A model generated the notes under the pieces. It did no database searches, was not told the origin of the DNA, and saw only the letters and a list, made by a program, of their open reading frames with translations. From CANDOC01 sp965261725 (GTDB lineage Bacteria > Pseudomonadota > Gammaproteobacteria > Pseudomonadales > Endozoicomonadaceae), in the NCBI GenBank assembly GCA_965261725.1, contig CBDHDU010000033.1:1-64000 (forward strand): a stretch of 64,000 nt of DNA, written 5' to 3'. The position numbers were made by a program, and so were the translations under genes. The stretch's first letter is position 1. Each line of letters starts with the position of its first letter. This document shows, piece after piece, positions 15,641 to 25,076 of the stretch.

Positions 15641-15851
15641 TAGTGCCTGTCAGAAAACGCATGAACTATAGCTGCCTGTGTTAATGAGTCACTGTTAGGT
15701 GGATCATTTGAGTTTGCTGTTCAATCAATGCAGCGGTTTTCAGTCACAATTGTTCAAAAAATGTTCAAAACCTTCACTCCGTAGATGTCAGTAAGCCTCA
15801 CGACATGCATGATCTGAACGAACACCGGATTACCAAACCATCAACAGGCGA

Positions 15852-16674
15852 CTATTGCCGATCCCTTTCCAACAGCACTTTGCCCAGACGCTGCAGGTTA
15901 TTTGCCACAACAGCCAGCGAAACATAACGCTTGAAGGCATCCAGCCCTTTATCCGGACATTTATCCAGACCATGGGCTTCCAGAGCATTAATATCCGACT
16001 CAACAGCAGAGTGCTGTCGTTTTGCACGGACAAACGCCAGGTGTGATTCCCGTTTTTTGTCCTCTAACGACATCTTTCCTTTTTTAGGTAGTACAGCCCT
16101 GTCCAGCAAGTTTTCCAGTTTTACAAGATTATCCGGACTCCAGAACCCCTTGTCGTAGCTGACTTGACTCAAGACTGGAAAGCGCTCTTTGGCTCCCTTG
16201 GCCATAGGAACCGTTACCTGGTCGTCCGTTTGCTTTTCCATGACCTGGTGGTGAAGCGTAAAGCCGAACTGATCCTGCAACACACAAACACGCAAGCCCA
16301 GTTCAACCGGTACGCCCGCCTTGCCTTTGCTGACCCACTCGGTATGAGGTTCAAACAGCGAAAAGATTTTCTCTGCATGCGGTATGGTTTCATGCTCAAT
16401 GACCCGCCGATGAATCAGACTAACCTGATGTTTGGCATGCAGCAGATAGTAGCTGAGCGCTTCAAGGCGTGGTTCATCAGGTTGATGCTTTGTCAGCACG
16501 GAGTACGTTACATCGGCCATCCGAATGATTTTCAGGCTGAGCTTCAGGTACTCAATATGCGCCATTTCAATGTCATTGATTGATCTGATCCAGCACCTGC
16601 GGGGTAAACAGGCTGATATTATCCTGCAACGTCTGTATATGGTAGGTGTGCGTGCAATAAGGGCCATGTCCGAG
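15852..16674 (-). pseudogene. ISNCY-type transposase, C-terminal remnant
   Basis: About 270 codons of a DDE transposase of the ISNCY group: FSLFEPHTEWVSKGKAGVPV, then LGLRVCVLQDQFGFTLHHQV, MEKQTDDQVTVPMA and the C-terminal RQHSAVESDINALEAHGLDK, KRYVSLAVVANNLQRLGK. The N-terminal third is missing. The frame runs directly into the left end of the IS3 at 16675, and the missing part is not on the other side of that IS3. The break therefore reflects recombination between IS copies or a deletion rather than a simple insertion. Confidence 0.75.
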
Positions 16675-16741
16675 TGAAGTGGTTATAGTTCTCCGGACAC
16701 ACAAACACGGGTAATATTGCAGCCCATTAAGGTGTGTCCAA

Positions 16742-17038
16742 ATGTCAGAAAAGAAAACGAAAACATATACAGCTGAGTTCAAGGAATCTGCAGTAAAACT
16801 GGCTGTAGAGTCTGATAAACCGGTGACAGAAACAGCCAGAGAGCTTGAGGTGAACGCTAACACCCTGCACACCTGGATTGCTAAGTATCACCGTCCTAAG
16901 GCTACCAGTAAGCCTCAGAAGAACGATGAGCATATATACGACGAACTCAAGCGTTTGCGCAAAGAGAACGCCAGACTGAAAGAAGAGCGAGCCATATTAA
17001 AAAAGGCGGCCGCCTTCTTTGCCAAAGAGTGTCACTGA
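16742..17038 (+). CDS. IS3 OrfA (helix-turn-helix part of transposase)
   Basis: A 98-aa protein with the IS3 OrfA HTH (YTAEFKESAVKLAVESDKPV, LEVNANTLHTWIAKYH) and a C-terminal leucine-zipper-like helix (ELKRLRKENARLKEERAILK). The heptamer A-AAA-AAG at 16999-17005 is in the right phase for -1 slippage. The -1 frame then stays open into orfB, so the active transposase is an OrfAB fusion. It is identical in protein sequence to the copy at 33946-34242. Confidence 0.93.
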   Translation: MSEKKTKTYTAEFKESAVKLAVESDKPVTETARELEVNANTLHTWIAKYHRPKATSKPQKNDEHIYDELKRLRKENARLKEERAILKKAAAFFAKECH

Positions 17039-17901
17039 AGTTTCAGTTCATCAGTGATAACCGGGAGCCATTAAGCCTCTCAGCGATGTGCCGGGTCATG
17101 TCGGTATCCCGTAGTGGCTACTATGAGTGGCTCTCTCGCCCGGTATCCAAGCGTTCTCAGGAGGATCAGGCATTGAAGGCAGACATTCGGGAGATTCACG
17201 AAAAACACCGTCAGCGCTATGGGGCACGCCGTATTAAAAATGACCTTGCTGATCTGGGTAAAACCGTCAGCCGTAAGCGCGTGGCTCGTCTGATGAGAGA
17301 GGAAGACCTGGTTTGTAAGACCAAACGTAAATTCAAGGCGACAACGAACTCAAGCCACAACAAGCCGGTGGCTGACAACATACTGAAGCGTGACTTCCAC
17401 CGGGAGCAGCCTGACCAGGCCTACACCGGCGATATTACGTATATCCCAACCCGGGAAGGTTGGCTCTACCTCTCCGTCTTCATTGACCTGTGCTCACGGG
17501 CTGTTGTGGGCTGGTCCATGAGTAGCAGGATGACAGCGACGCTGGTGACAGATTCTCTGCAGATGGCTATGTGGAAGCGCAGACCAAAAGCTGGCTTGCT
17601 GGTGCATAGCGATCGGGGCAGCCAGTATGTCTCAGAGTGCTACCAGAAGTTGTTGGGCGAAAATGAGTTTGTCTGTAGCATGAGCCGCAAAGGTAATTGC
17701 TGGGATAATGCGGTGGCTGAAAGCTTCTTCCACACACTGAAAACTGAGCTGATTCATCATGAAGACTTCCAGACTAGAGAAGAGGCTCAGCAGGCCATAT
17801 TTGAGTACATTGAAGTGTATTACAACCGCCAGAGAAAGCACTCAACTAACGGCTACCTTGCACCGTTCAAGTATGAACAACAGCTTGCCGAGGCAGCGTA
17901 A
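17029..17901 (+). CDS. IS3 OrfB (DDE integrase part of transposase)
   Basis: A 290-aa protein, readable from a GTG at 17029 but probably made mainly by -1 frameshifting from orfA (frames overlap 17029-17038). The rve integrase core has all three acidic residues: D in YTGDITYIPT, D in VHSDRGSQY and E in NAVAESFFHTLKTE. An N-terminal HTH_21 region (HRQRYGARRIKNDLADLGKT) is present. It looks complete and potentially active, unlike copy 2, which is interrupted and frameshifted. Confidence 0.93.
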   Translation: MSLKFQFISDNREPLSLSAMCRVMSVSRSGYYEWLSRPVSKRSQEDQALKADIREIHEKHRQRYGARRIKNDLADLGKTVSRKRVARLMREEDLVCKTKRKFKATTNSSHNKPVADNILKRDFHREQPDQAYTGDITYIPTREGWLYLSVFIDLCSRAVVGWSMSSRMTATLVTDSLQMAMWKRRPKAGLLVHSDRGSQYVSECYQKLLGENEFVCSMSRKGNCWDNAVAESFFHTLKTELIHHEDFQTREEAQQAIFEYIEVYYNRQRKHSTNGYLAPFKYEQQLAEAA

Positions 17902-17931
17902 AAAAGTGTCCGGAAAACTCTTGCCATATCA

Positions 17932-18311
17932 GCCTGTCATGACATCTCTCATCCAGGCAGCAAAAATCATCCGGAACTCTTCTGGGTCAAGCGATCTGAA
18001 AAGACGATTGAAGGTCATGGTACACGGAATGCCGCCGGGAAGGGAGAGATGCTTGCGGAACCACTCTTTCCGTGTCAGGGCGAACATTCTCATACTATTC
18101 CAGTCGTCTGCCCCGCAGAGAATGGCACAGGTTGCCATAAATATGACCTCGGCCAAAACGTGGGTCACTTTTTTGGGGTCTCGGGAGTCAGTGAAGGTTT
18201 CAAAGCGAGATAGCAGAGCGGTATTGATCATGAAAAAGTAGGTATTCTACTCTTTCAGGGGTTAAAAGCCTTGGCAACAACTGATCAAAAAATGATCATG
18301 TTTTTGCCCTG
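17932..18311 (-). pseudogene. ISAs1-family element, N-terminal remnant
   Basis: From ATG 18231 the minus strand encodes about 99 residues of an ISAs1-type (H-repeat) transposase: FTDSRDPKKVTHVLAEVIFM, ATCAILCGADDWNSMRMFA and SLPGGIPCTMTFNRLFRSLD. The gene then runs into the right end of the IS3. The element's outer end reads CAGGGCAAAAACATGATC and stops at 18311, exactly where the DUF2924 remnant begins. An ISAs1 element therefore disrupted DUF2924 in module 2 and was later truncated. Confidence 0.8.
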
Positions 18312-18312
18312 C

Positions 18313-18387
18313 GGGGTACACTGGTCGGGTCCGGTGTTCTTCGGGCTAAACAAGAAAGATAAGGAGGCCGGTGATGGAAAAGGTTAA
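18313..18387 (+). pseudogene. DUF2924 remnant of recombinase module 2
   Basis: Twenty-four codons reading GVHWSGPVFFGLNKKD and onward, ending in a TAA that overlaps the recombinase start, exactly as in module 1. Everything upstream was removed by the ISAs1 insertion ending at 18311. Confidence 0.85.
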
Positions 18388-19699
18388 ATCCAAAATCCGG
18401 TGTGCGATTTACACCCGAAAATCCAGTGAAGAAGGACTGGAACAGGAATTCAACTCCCTTGACGCCCAGCGGGAAGCGGCTGAATCCTACATTGCCTCCC
18501 AAAAACATGAGGGCTGGTACCTGCTGCCGGATGATTATGATGACGGTGGTTTTTCCGGTGGCAATATGGAGCGTCCGGCACTCAAAAGACTGTTGAAGGA
18601 CGTAGAAGATGGTCGGGTGGATATTATCGTCGTTTATAAAGTGGACCGGTTGTCGCGTTCCCTCGGTGATTTTGCCCGGTTGGTTGACTCGTTTGATGAG
18701 CATAACGTGTCCTTTGTTTCAATAACCCAGCAGTTCAATACGACCAACAGTATGGGACGACTGACACTCAATATTCTGCTGTCATTTGCCCAGTTCGAAC
18801 GTGAAGTGACCAGTGAACGGATTCGGGATAAGTTCGCCTTGTCACGCAAGAAAGGAAAATGGATGGGGGGACGGATACCTTTGGGGTATAAGGTCGAAAA
18901 CCGCCGGCTAGTACCCGAAGAAAAAGAAGCGGCGCTGATCCGGAAAATATTCAGAACATTTATCAAAACCCGGTCAGTCACCCTGACCTGCAAAGAGATC
19001 AACAAGCAGGGGTTTAAAACCCGCGACACTTGCAGCCTTTCCGGTAAGGTTACACTTGGCAGACCATTCGATAAGGCGGCGATCCTCAAACTACTCAACA
19101 GCCGGACGTATATTGGAGAAGTGATTCATCGCGGCACCTGGTACCCCGGTGAGCAACCGCGGATAGTCAGTCCCGCACTGTGGGATGAAGTGCATGCCAT
19201 TTTTAAAGTGAATCACCGGGAGCGCAGGCGTGAAACGCACTGGTACAACCATCCTTCGTTTCTCAAAGGCTTTTTGTTTGAAGAAGATGGCACGGCTTTG
19301 GTCGCCACCAGCACCCGAAAGAATGGGAAACTGCATCGTTATTACATAAGCAACAAAGCCATCAAGCGCGGCTATGAATTCAACCCACTGCCGACATTGC
19401 CCGCCAGAGAAATTGAGCCCCTGATCGTTGACCAACTGGCCACACTCCTGAAAACATCTGAAGCCACGGTGGCGATTTCTGGTGCCAGCGATGTGCTGGA
19501 TGATGAGCGGCTGAGTGAACAAGAGGTGCGAACGGCGCTGGGCAATCTGGGTGAAGTCTGGAATCACCTGTTCCCGGAAGAACAGCGGCGGATAATGAAA
19601 CTGTTGGTACGAAAAATCACCATCGCAGAAACCGGTATCCGGATGGAAGTGGCCACCAACGGATTACACAAGGCGGCGCTGGAAATGGTCGGTATATAA
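18374..19699 (+). CDS. Large serine recombinase, module copy 2
   Basis: A 441-aa resolvase-superfamily protein with the same architecture as the copy at 3402-4727: YTRKSSEEG nucleophile motif, YKVDRLSRSLGDF, ERIRDKFALSRKKGKWMGG and the recombinase domain. ATG 18374 is preceded by AAGGAGG. The proteins are very alike, but the DNA differs at many third positions (roughly 83% identity by eye over the first 140 bp), so this is not a recent duplication. The coding frame is intact although its DUF2924 partner is gone and its HTH partner is frameshifted. It may still recombine sites near tRNA-Ser. Confidence 0.93.
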   Translation: MEKVKSKIRCAIYTRKSSEEGLEQEFNSLDAQREAAESYIASQKHEGWYLLPDDYDDGGFSGGNMERPALKRLLKDVEDGRVDIIVVYKVDRLSRSLGDFARLVDSFDEHNVSFVSITQQFNTTNSMGRLTLNILLSFAQFEREVTSERIRDKFALSRKKGKWMGGRIPLGYKVENRRLVPEEKEAALIRKIFRTFIKTRSVTLTCKEINKQGFKTRDTCSLSGKVTLGRPFDKAAILKLLNSRTYIGEVIHRGTWYPGEQPRIVSPALWDEVHAIFKVNHRERRRETHWYNHPSFLKGFLFEEDGTALVATSTRKNGKLHRYYISNKAIKRGYEFNPLPTLPAREIEPLIVDQLATLLKTSEATVAISGASDVLDDERLSEQEVRTALGNLGEVWNHLFPEEQRRIMKLLVRKITIAETGIRMEVATNGLHKAALEMVGI

Positions 19700-19714
19700 A
19701 AAGGAGAAACAGCG

Positions 19715-20159
19715 ATGACGATCAAGGTTGAAGGTAAAGTGAGTATGCAGCATGAGCCCCAAACAGAAACCCTGCATATCCATATTCCGATCCGGTTTGT
19801 GAAAAGGGGCGGCCTGACCCGTATAGTGTTACCCGAGGGCTACACGCCATCGGCGCCGGACAGGGCGCACCCGGGCCCCCACGTTGCGCAAAGCCCTGGT
19901 GACCGCGTGGGAGTGGCAGGAACAACTGGAAAGCGGCAAAGCCAAAAGTCTGAAGGCGCTGTGTGCGAAACAGGGAAAAACAGCCAAAGGCAAGGTCTCG
20001 AAAATACTGCGGCTCACCTGTCTGGCCCCGGATATTCAGGAAGCCATTTTAACAGGTGAAGGGTTGGGGCAGCTGCAACAGGAAGATTTTATGCAGCCAT
20101 TTTCGCTGTTATGGGAAGAACAAAGAAAGCAGTTCAAACTATCAAAGCCAGTAAAATAG
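19715..20159 (+). pseudogene. HTH protein downstream of recombinase, copy 2, frameshifted
   Basis: It begins at ATG 19715 (MTIKVEGKVSMQHEPQTETL) after AAAAAGGAG, in register with the copy at 4744-5184. Near 19880 a GGG replaces the expected GG (CCCGGGCCCC), moving the rest (LRKALVTAWEWQEQLESGKA, the HTH and the C-terminus) into another frame that ends at 20159. A single-base insertion in a short homopolymer, so it may be real decay or a consensus error. Confidence 0.8.
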
Positions 20160-20308
20160 CAGGCTGCAAAGTCGTATATCGGTTTGAAAGCCATCATTCG
20201 GTTCGCATAAAAAGTTACAAACCCTGAAGTTGTCGTGTTTTGTAAGTGGTTGAGATTAAAGGTTATTTTAATGCCCACTTTTTTGAGCAAGGTGGGCACT
20301 AAACTGAG

Positions 20309-20471
20309 CAATACTGTGGACAGTTTTTCGAGAACTCAACATTGATGCACCAAGGCTTGCACGGCAAGGGCTAGGATTTAATTGCAAGTTTGGGGTTTCT
20401 CAGACCTGCTAAAAAGTATCCTATGCACTGAAACCCTTGGTATTACTGGGGAAAAAGTGTCCACAGTATTG
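20309..20471 (+). mobile_element. MITE-1 copy A, 163 bp, target duplication ACTGAG
   Basis: Terminal inverted repeats of about 22 bp beginning CAATACTGTGGACA. It is flanked by ACTGAG at 20303-20308 and 20472-20477; the orthologous site in module 1 (5327-5336) has a single uninterrupted ACTGAG. Copy B at 40163-40325 has the same length, inverted, and differs by about two bases. The ends match the terminus of the decayed IS at 29541 over 19 bases, so that IS family is the probable driver. There is no coding capacity. Confidence 0.92.
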
Positions 20472-20477
20472 ACTGAG

Positions 20478-20634
20478 AAGAGAGAGAAAAAAGGGTCAAA
20501 AACAGGAGTTTTAACAGGGTGACGGTGCAGGCGAGGAGGGCATTGAATCGGGCGGGAGAGCACGCGGTAACTGGGGCAGACACAAAAAAGCCGGTTCAGC
20601 GAGACACTGACCGGCTTTTTGAAACATGGCGGTG
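20478..20634. repeat. Conserved noncoding right end of recombinase module (copy 2)
   Basis: Near-identical to 5331-5482, including the tRNA terminator hairpin (about 20585-20622) and the last six bases of the tRNA acceptor (complement of CCGCCA), but without a tRNA. Homology ends abruptly at CATGGCGG. Possible attachment-site half. Confidence 0.6.
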
Positions 20635-20684
20635 GAGCTTCAGACGAACTTAATATAGGAACCGTCGTTTAGAATTCAAAAGTT

Positions 20685-21806
20685 TCACAAAGCACCAGAC
20701 AGCTTAGTCAAATGATTGATCTTTTTCGCATAGCGTGCCCGAAACGAAGCAATGTTATTTTCAAATGCTGCCAATCGGTCTTCTCTGGTTGCCAGCTTTT
20801 TCAGATCTGTCACCTTGGTTGCAAGCTCATTGTAGACAGCATGACTGCCACGTTGTTGAAATAATTCCTCGAGTCTTTGCCAGTAGGCAGGTTCCCTTGC
20901 CGCAATGTAATCAAGATCCTCATCGAGCTGTTTTTGCTTGGCTGCGGCTGCCTTCTTATCGGCTTCGTTTTTGATGCTTTGAGCATCCAGACGTAAATCA
21001 GCTGCTGTGCGTTTGTTTTTTGGTGAACTGTCAGTGTTGTTTTTCTGCAGTTCCGCAAACACTTTAGCGCGCTCTATGCCGGTTTCATCTTCCAGTAAGG
21101 TTTTTAACAGCGTCTGACATTCAGTCAGGGAGCGGCTTATAAGCCATTGATCGATACGTTTATCCAAGTCTACCGGATCAACTGATGGTGAATGTTTGGC
21201 CGCGGCTTCCACAATATAAGGCTTGAGTCGGAGAAACTCACAAAGTGCACTCTGGCTTGCTGTTAAATTGTCTAAACCCGCGGGCACCGGTGGTTCGATA
21301 AGATCTGCCGGAATCTCACAACCATTATTTTCACAGTTTTCGAGTTCGGCCAGCCACAAAATATAGAGGCTCCGGTAATCGCCCTTCATCAATTCGGCTC
21401 GAATTGGGAGTAATCGACCCATCCAGCCTTCACCTTCAATCCAGCCATACTCATCGTAACCCTCTTCATTCGAATAGCAGAATTCCAGCAGCCAGTTTTC
21501 ACCACTTGTTTCGAAGCTGGAATATTCGCCAAGGTAGAACTGTTGTAGTGTTTTAGCATCAATACAGGACTTTGGCAGTTTGAGCATAAAGCGCTGATAA
21601 GCGAAGTTGGAAACGTATACAAACGCATCAAAGCAGTCAGCCAGCATACGCTCTGGTTGGGCTTTAAGGTTACCGTAATTGTAGGTGTTGCAAAATCGGG
21701 TTGATGAAATATCAGCGCGCGTTGAAATACTTCTTAACTGATCCATTTCGCTGCGAGACAATTGTCTGTCGACGGTTACAAACTCATAGTATTGATATTC
21801 ACTCAT
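20685..21806 (-). CDS. Conserved hypothetical protein (MSEYQYYEF family)
   Basis: A 373-aa soluble protein; ATG 21806 gives the typical start MSEYQYYEFVTVDRQLSRSE, preferred over a start 6 codons earlier. An aromatic N-terminal domain (to about 170: FVYVSNFAYQRFMLKLPKS; YGWIEGEGWMGRLLPIRAEL) is followed by an all-helical, charged C-terminal half with coiled-coil character (KNEADKKAAAAKQKQLDEDL). No catalytic motif seen. Homologues commonly neighbour SWIM zinc-finger proteins, as here (25077-26762). It lies 38 bp downstream of the RecD2-type helicase on the same strand. Function unknown. Confidence 0.75.
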   Translation of the reverse strand: MSEYQYYEFVTVDRQLSRSEMDQLRSISTRADISSTRFCNTYNYGNLKAQPERMLADCFDAFVYVSNFAYQRFMLKLPKSCIDAKTLQQFYLGEYSSFETSGENWLLEFCYSNEEGYDEYGWIEGEGWMGRLLPIRAELMKGDYRSLYILWLAELENCENNGCEIPADLIEPPVPAGLDNLTASQSALCEFLRLKPYIVEAAAKHSPSVDPVDLDKRIDQWLISRSLTECQTLLKTLLEDETGIERAKVFAELQKNNTDSSPKNKRTAADLRLDAQSIKNEADKKAAAAKQKQLDEDLDYIAAREPAYWQRLEELFQQRGSHAVYNELATKVTDLKKLATREDRLAAFENNIASFRARYAKKINHLTKLSGAL

Positions 21807-21844
21807 GTATGCTGACTTCCACAACAGTATTAATCGGTTAAAAA

Positions 21845-24046
21845 TCAGGCTAACCTGGCCTGCAAGTTCGTCAGGCGTTTGGCTGACTTGATATTACGTG
21901 CGGCCATACCAACAGCTTTGGGTTGTCCAATCAAAATGACCAACTGCTTGCCCCGGGTGACTCCCGTATAAAGCAGGTTTCGTTCCAGCAGCGTGTAGTG
22001 TTGCATGGCCATCGGAATTACCACACAAGGGTATTCTGACCCCTGACTTTTATGGATTGTAGTGGCATACGCCAGTGATACTTCATCAAGCTCGTTTACC
22101 TGATAGCAGACCTCCCGTCCTTCAAAATCAATCATCAGTTCGCCTTCTTCGATATCAATGGTTTGTACGCGTCCGATGTCACCATTAAACACTTCCTTAT
22201 CATAGTTGTTGACCGTCTGAATCACTTTGTCACCCGGTGCAAAGGTCCATCCATAGCGAGTGACTTTTTGGGTGTGCCTCTGAGTTCAGGGTTTCCTGCA
22301 ACGCTACATTCAGGCTCCGTGACCCAAGACCGCCCCGGTTCATCGGTGCCAGCACCTGAATATCAGCAACCGGATCGAATCCGAATTTTTGCGGCAAACG
22401 TTGGGTAACCACTGTCATTAGCTTATTGAATATGTCTTCCGGCTCCTGAGCGGTCAGATAATAAAAATCAGTGTTCTCACCTTTATCTGTACGCCTGGGT
22501 GCCTGCCCCCGGTTGATCGCATGTGCCCCGGTGATGATCTTTGACGTTGCGGCCTGTCTGAAAATTTCTGTGAGCCGGGCGACGGGTACTTTGTCTGAAT
22601 CAATCAGATCACTGAGCACTGAACCCGGTCCTACCGAGGGTAGTTGATCTACATCACCCACCAGCAGGACGGCCGCCTTATTGGGCACCGCACGCAATAG
22701 TTGATTCATCAACACAATATCAACCATTGAAGATTCATCGATAACGAGCAAATCAGTGTCCAGTTGATCCTCTGCATTTTTTTTGAAATCAAACTGTTTT
22801 GGATCAAACTCCAGCAGACGATGAATCGTTGTGGCTTCCTGCCCGGTGGATTCTGATAACCGTTTTGCTGCCCTGCCTGTGGGTGCGCATAGTGTGACAT
22901 TGGCCCGCTTGGCCTGAATGATCTTGAGTATACTGTTGACTACCGTTGTTTTTCCGACACCGGGTCCTCCGGTAACAATGCAGAACTTTTTGCGTACGGC
23001 CTGTTCGACGGCCTCTTTCTGAGAGGGAGAGAGTGTAATGTTGTTCTTGTTTTCCACCCAGGGAATGGCTTTATCTAAATTAATGTTGGCCCAGCTAGAT
23101 GTTCCCTTGAGTAGACGGTTGACGTGATTGGCGACACCTTGCTCCGACCGGTGCAGCGGTGTCAGAAACAGACAGGGTTGATCGTTAATTGTTTCGGGAG
23201 TCAGACGCTCTTCGTTAATTTCACATTGAATAGCCTGACGTATCGTGTCATCAGGAATTTCCAGTAATTTCACCGCCGCATTAACCAGCGTCTCAAACGC
23301 TTGAGCACAATGCCCTTCGCCGGAAAATTCCTGTAGCACATGCCTTACACCCGCCTGGGCGCGCATCAGTGATTCCCGGTCAATGCCCAACTGTTGCGCC
23401 AGATCGTCTGCTGTTTTAAATCCAATGCCATGAATGTCCAGCGCCAGTCGGTAGGGATTATCTTCCACCTTTTCAACAGATTGGTCTCCATAGGTTTTAT
23501 AGATTCTGACGGCACGGGCTGTGCCGACCCCGTGAGACTGGAGAAAAACCATGATATCGCGGATGACTTTTTGTTCTGACCAGGCCGAGGTGATTTTTCA
23601 CGCCGCTTTTTGCCAATGCCCTCAAGTTCCATGAGCCGTTCGGGATTTTCTTCGATAATATCAAAGACCTGTTCACCAAAGGCTTTCACGAGCCGCTTGG
23701 CAAAGTGTGGGCCGATACCTTTCACCATACCGGAGCCGAGGTATTTCTCGATACCTTCCAGCGTAGTGGGCGTTACGGTCTTTATATGCTTGACTTTAAA
23801 CTGCACGCCATGACGGTGATCGTTAAACCATATACCGGAGGCTTCTACAAATTCGCCGGGCGTGACAGAGGGCGTACTGCCTGTCATGGTGACCAGTTCA
23901 CGCTGACCCTTGCATTTAACCCGGATAACGAAAAAGCCGGATTCTTCACTGTGAAAGGTTACTCGCTCAACAGAACCTTCAAGCCGTACAACCGGCTGAT
24001 GGTCATGGAGGGTATCCTGATGCTGAGGGGGCGTGAAAACGGGCAT
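21845..24046 (-). pseudogene. RecD2-type ATP-dependent DNA helicase, two frameshifts
   Basis: Three consecutive frames together encode a RecD-like SF1B helicase of about 733 aa. N-terminal part (24046 to about 23595): OB-fold-like domain and tandem HhH repeats (YLGSGMVKGIGPHFAKRLV). Middle (about 23595-22268): Walker A GGPGVGKTTVVNSIL, Walker B LLVIDESSMVD and GDVDQLPSVGPGSVL. C-terminal (about 22265-21845): UvrD_C_2-like TIHKSQGSEYPCVVIP and YTGVTRGKQLVIL. The breaks sit in runs of five T (plus strand) at 23594-23598, where one base is missing, and 22265-22269, where one is extra. Both lie outside the catalytic motifs and the protein is otherwise full length, so consensus error is a serious alternative to gene death. 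Confidence 0.85.
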
Positions 24047-24150
24047 CGATAAGTCGTCGGTTATGCTATAGAACAGTATGCCGTCATCATATATAAGAGA
24101 ATACGACTGTCATAGTTTTTCTTTAAGTAGGATCTACAGGAGCATATGCC

Positions 24151-24697
24151 ATGACCAAACTATCAGCGGGTCAAAAGCGAAAGCAGAAAGAACTTCGTCG
24201 TAAAAAGCGACACAAACAGCCAGGGAGCACCTTTTTAGCTCATGACTTCGATAGTGATTCCCGCGTCGCATCTTATGGCGAAAGCGGGTTAAAGTTATCA
24301 TCAATCATATTCGACTACGCCGAGCCTTTACTTGATGGATTGGGTGAATCTGAAGATGATCAGGAGGAAATGGAAGAAATCCTGTCTATGGCAATCCTGT
24401 ATTGGAATATTGGCACCCTACCTGACGATCAGAATATGAGCATAAGACAGCAATTACTGGACGATATGGCGGAATGACAAAGTTGATCCGTCAGGCGATT
24501 TGATCAGGCTAATGGATATGATGATTGAAGGTCGGCGACAGGTTTTCGGATTTGATCCCCGGTTTGTTGTGGATTTTACCCTTGAGTGGCGTATTGATCA
24601 GTTCCATCTGCAAGTCATGAGTACAATTGTTCCGCCTGATTATATGGATGAATTGTTAGCACTATCCAGCTTTCAGGCTGAGGGGATAACGGAGTGA
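24151..24697 (+). pseudogene. Conserved hypothetical, apparently one gene split by a frameshift
   Basis: ATG 24151 opens a 108-residue frame with a very basic start (SAGQKRKQKELRRKKRHKQP) and an acidic middle, ending ...LLDDMAE at 24477. Shifting frame at about 24473 continues without a break as DKVDPSGDLIRLMDMMIEGR, FGFDPRFVVDFTLEWRIDQF, to a TGA at 24697. The continuity of sense suggests a single protein of about 180 aa. It overlaps the next gene by 4 nt (GTGA). Unknown function; part of the cassette that contains the SWIM protein. Two separate genes remain possible. Confidence 0.6.
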
Positions 24698-25002
24698 AGG
24701 GAGACACACTCACTATTATTGCTACGGCTGAGGCGGTTATTCGGCAACTTCACCAAAGAAGTAAACAAGACGTTCAGGACGATGTTGAATATATTTCAAC
24801 CCTGAAAGCCGTGATTCAGGGAGCAGCCTCTACGGCGATAAATACCATTGGCAAGCAGCAGGTAAAAAAGGAATTAACCACGTATGCGAGAAACCTGTAC
24901 GTGCAGGACTGGCAGGATGACAGTCATGAAACCCATGAAACCCATGAAGAGCGTCTCTATTGGTTTGATTATATTTATGAGCATGAGGCATATCCTGAGT
25001 AG
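24694..25002 (+). CDS. Small hypothetical protein with HET triplet repeat
   Basis: A 102-aa protein from GTG 24694, overlapping the preceding stop by 4 nt, which argues for translational coupling. Mostly helical (TAEAVIRQLHQRSKQDVQDD). Near the C-terminus a 9-nt unit is repeated to give HETHETHEE, which could change copy number by slippage. No family recognised. It lies 39 bp before the ATG associated with the SWIM gene. Confidence 0.6.
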   Translation: MKGDTLTIIATAEAVIRQLHQRSKQDVQDDVEYISTLKAVIQGAASTAINTIGKQQVKKELTTYARNLYVQDWQDDSHETHETHEERLYWFDYIYEHEAYPE

Positions 25003-25076
25003 CTGGGCAGTCAGGCTATTCATCACGCAGGGCGAAAATAAATGAGTGAAAAACCGGATATCACCGACCGCGTCTG

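Larger units (their letters stand above)
16675..17931 (+). mobile_element. IS3-family element, intact copy 1 (1,257 bp)
   Basis: Bounded by 26-bp imperfect inverted repeats starting TGA and sharing TCCGGACAC at their inner end (left 16675-16700, right 17906-17931). It contains orfA and orfB with a programmed frameshift site. The flanks differ (GAG left, GCC right) and belong to different IS remnants, so no target duplication remains. A second copy occupies 31636-34310 in the opposite orientation, and a left-end scrap lies at 29174-29207. Confidence 0.9.
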
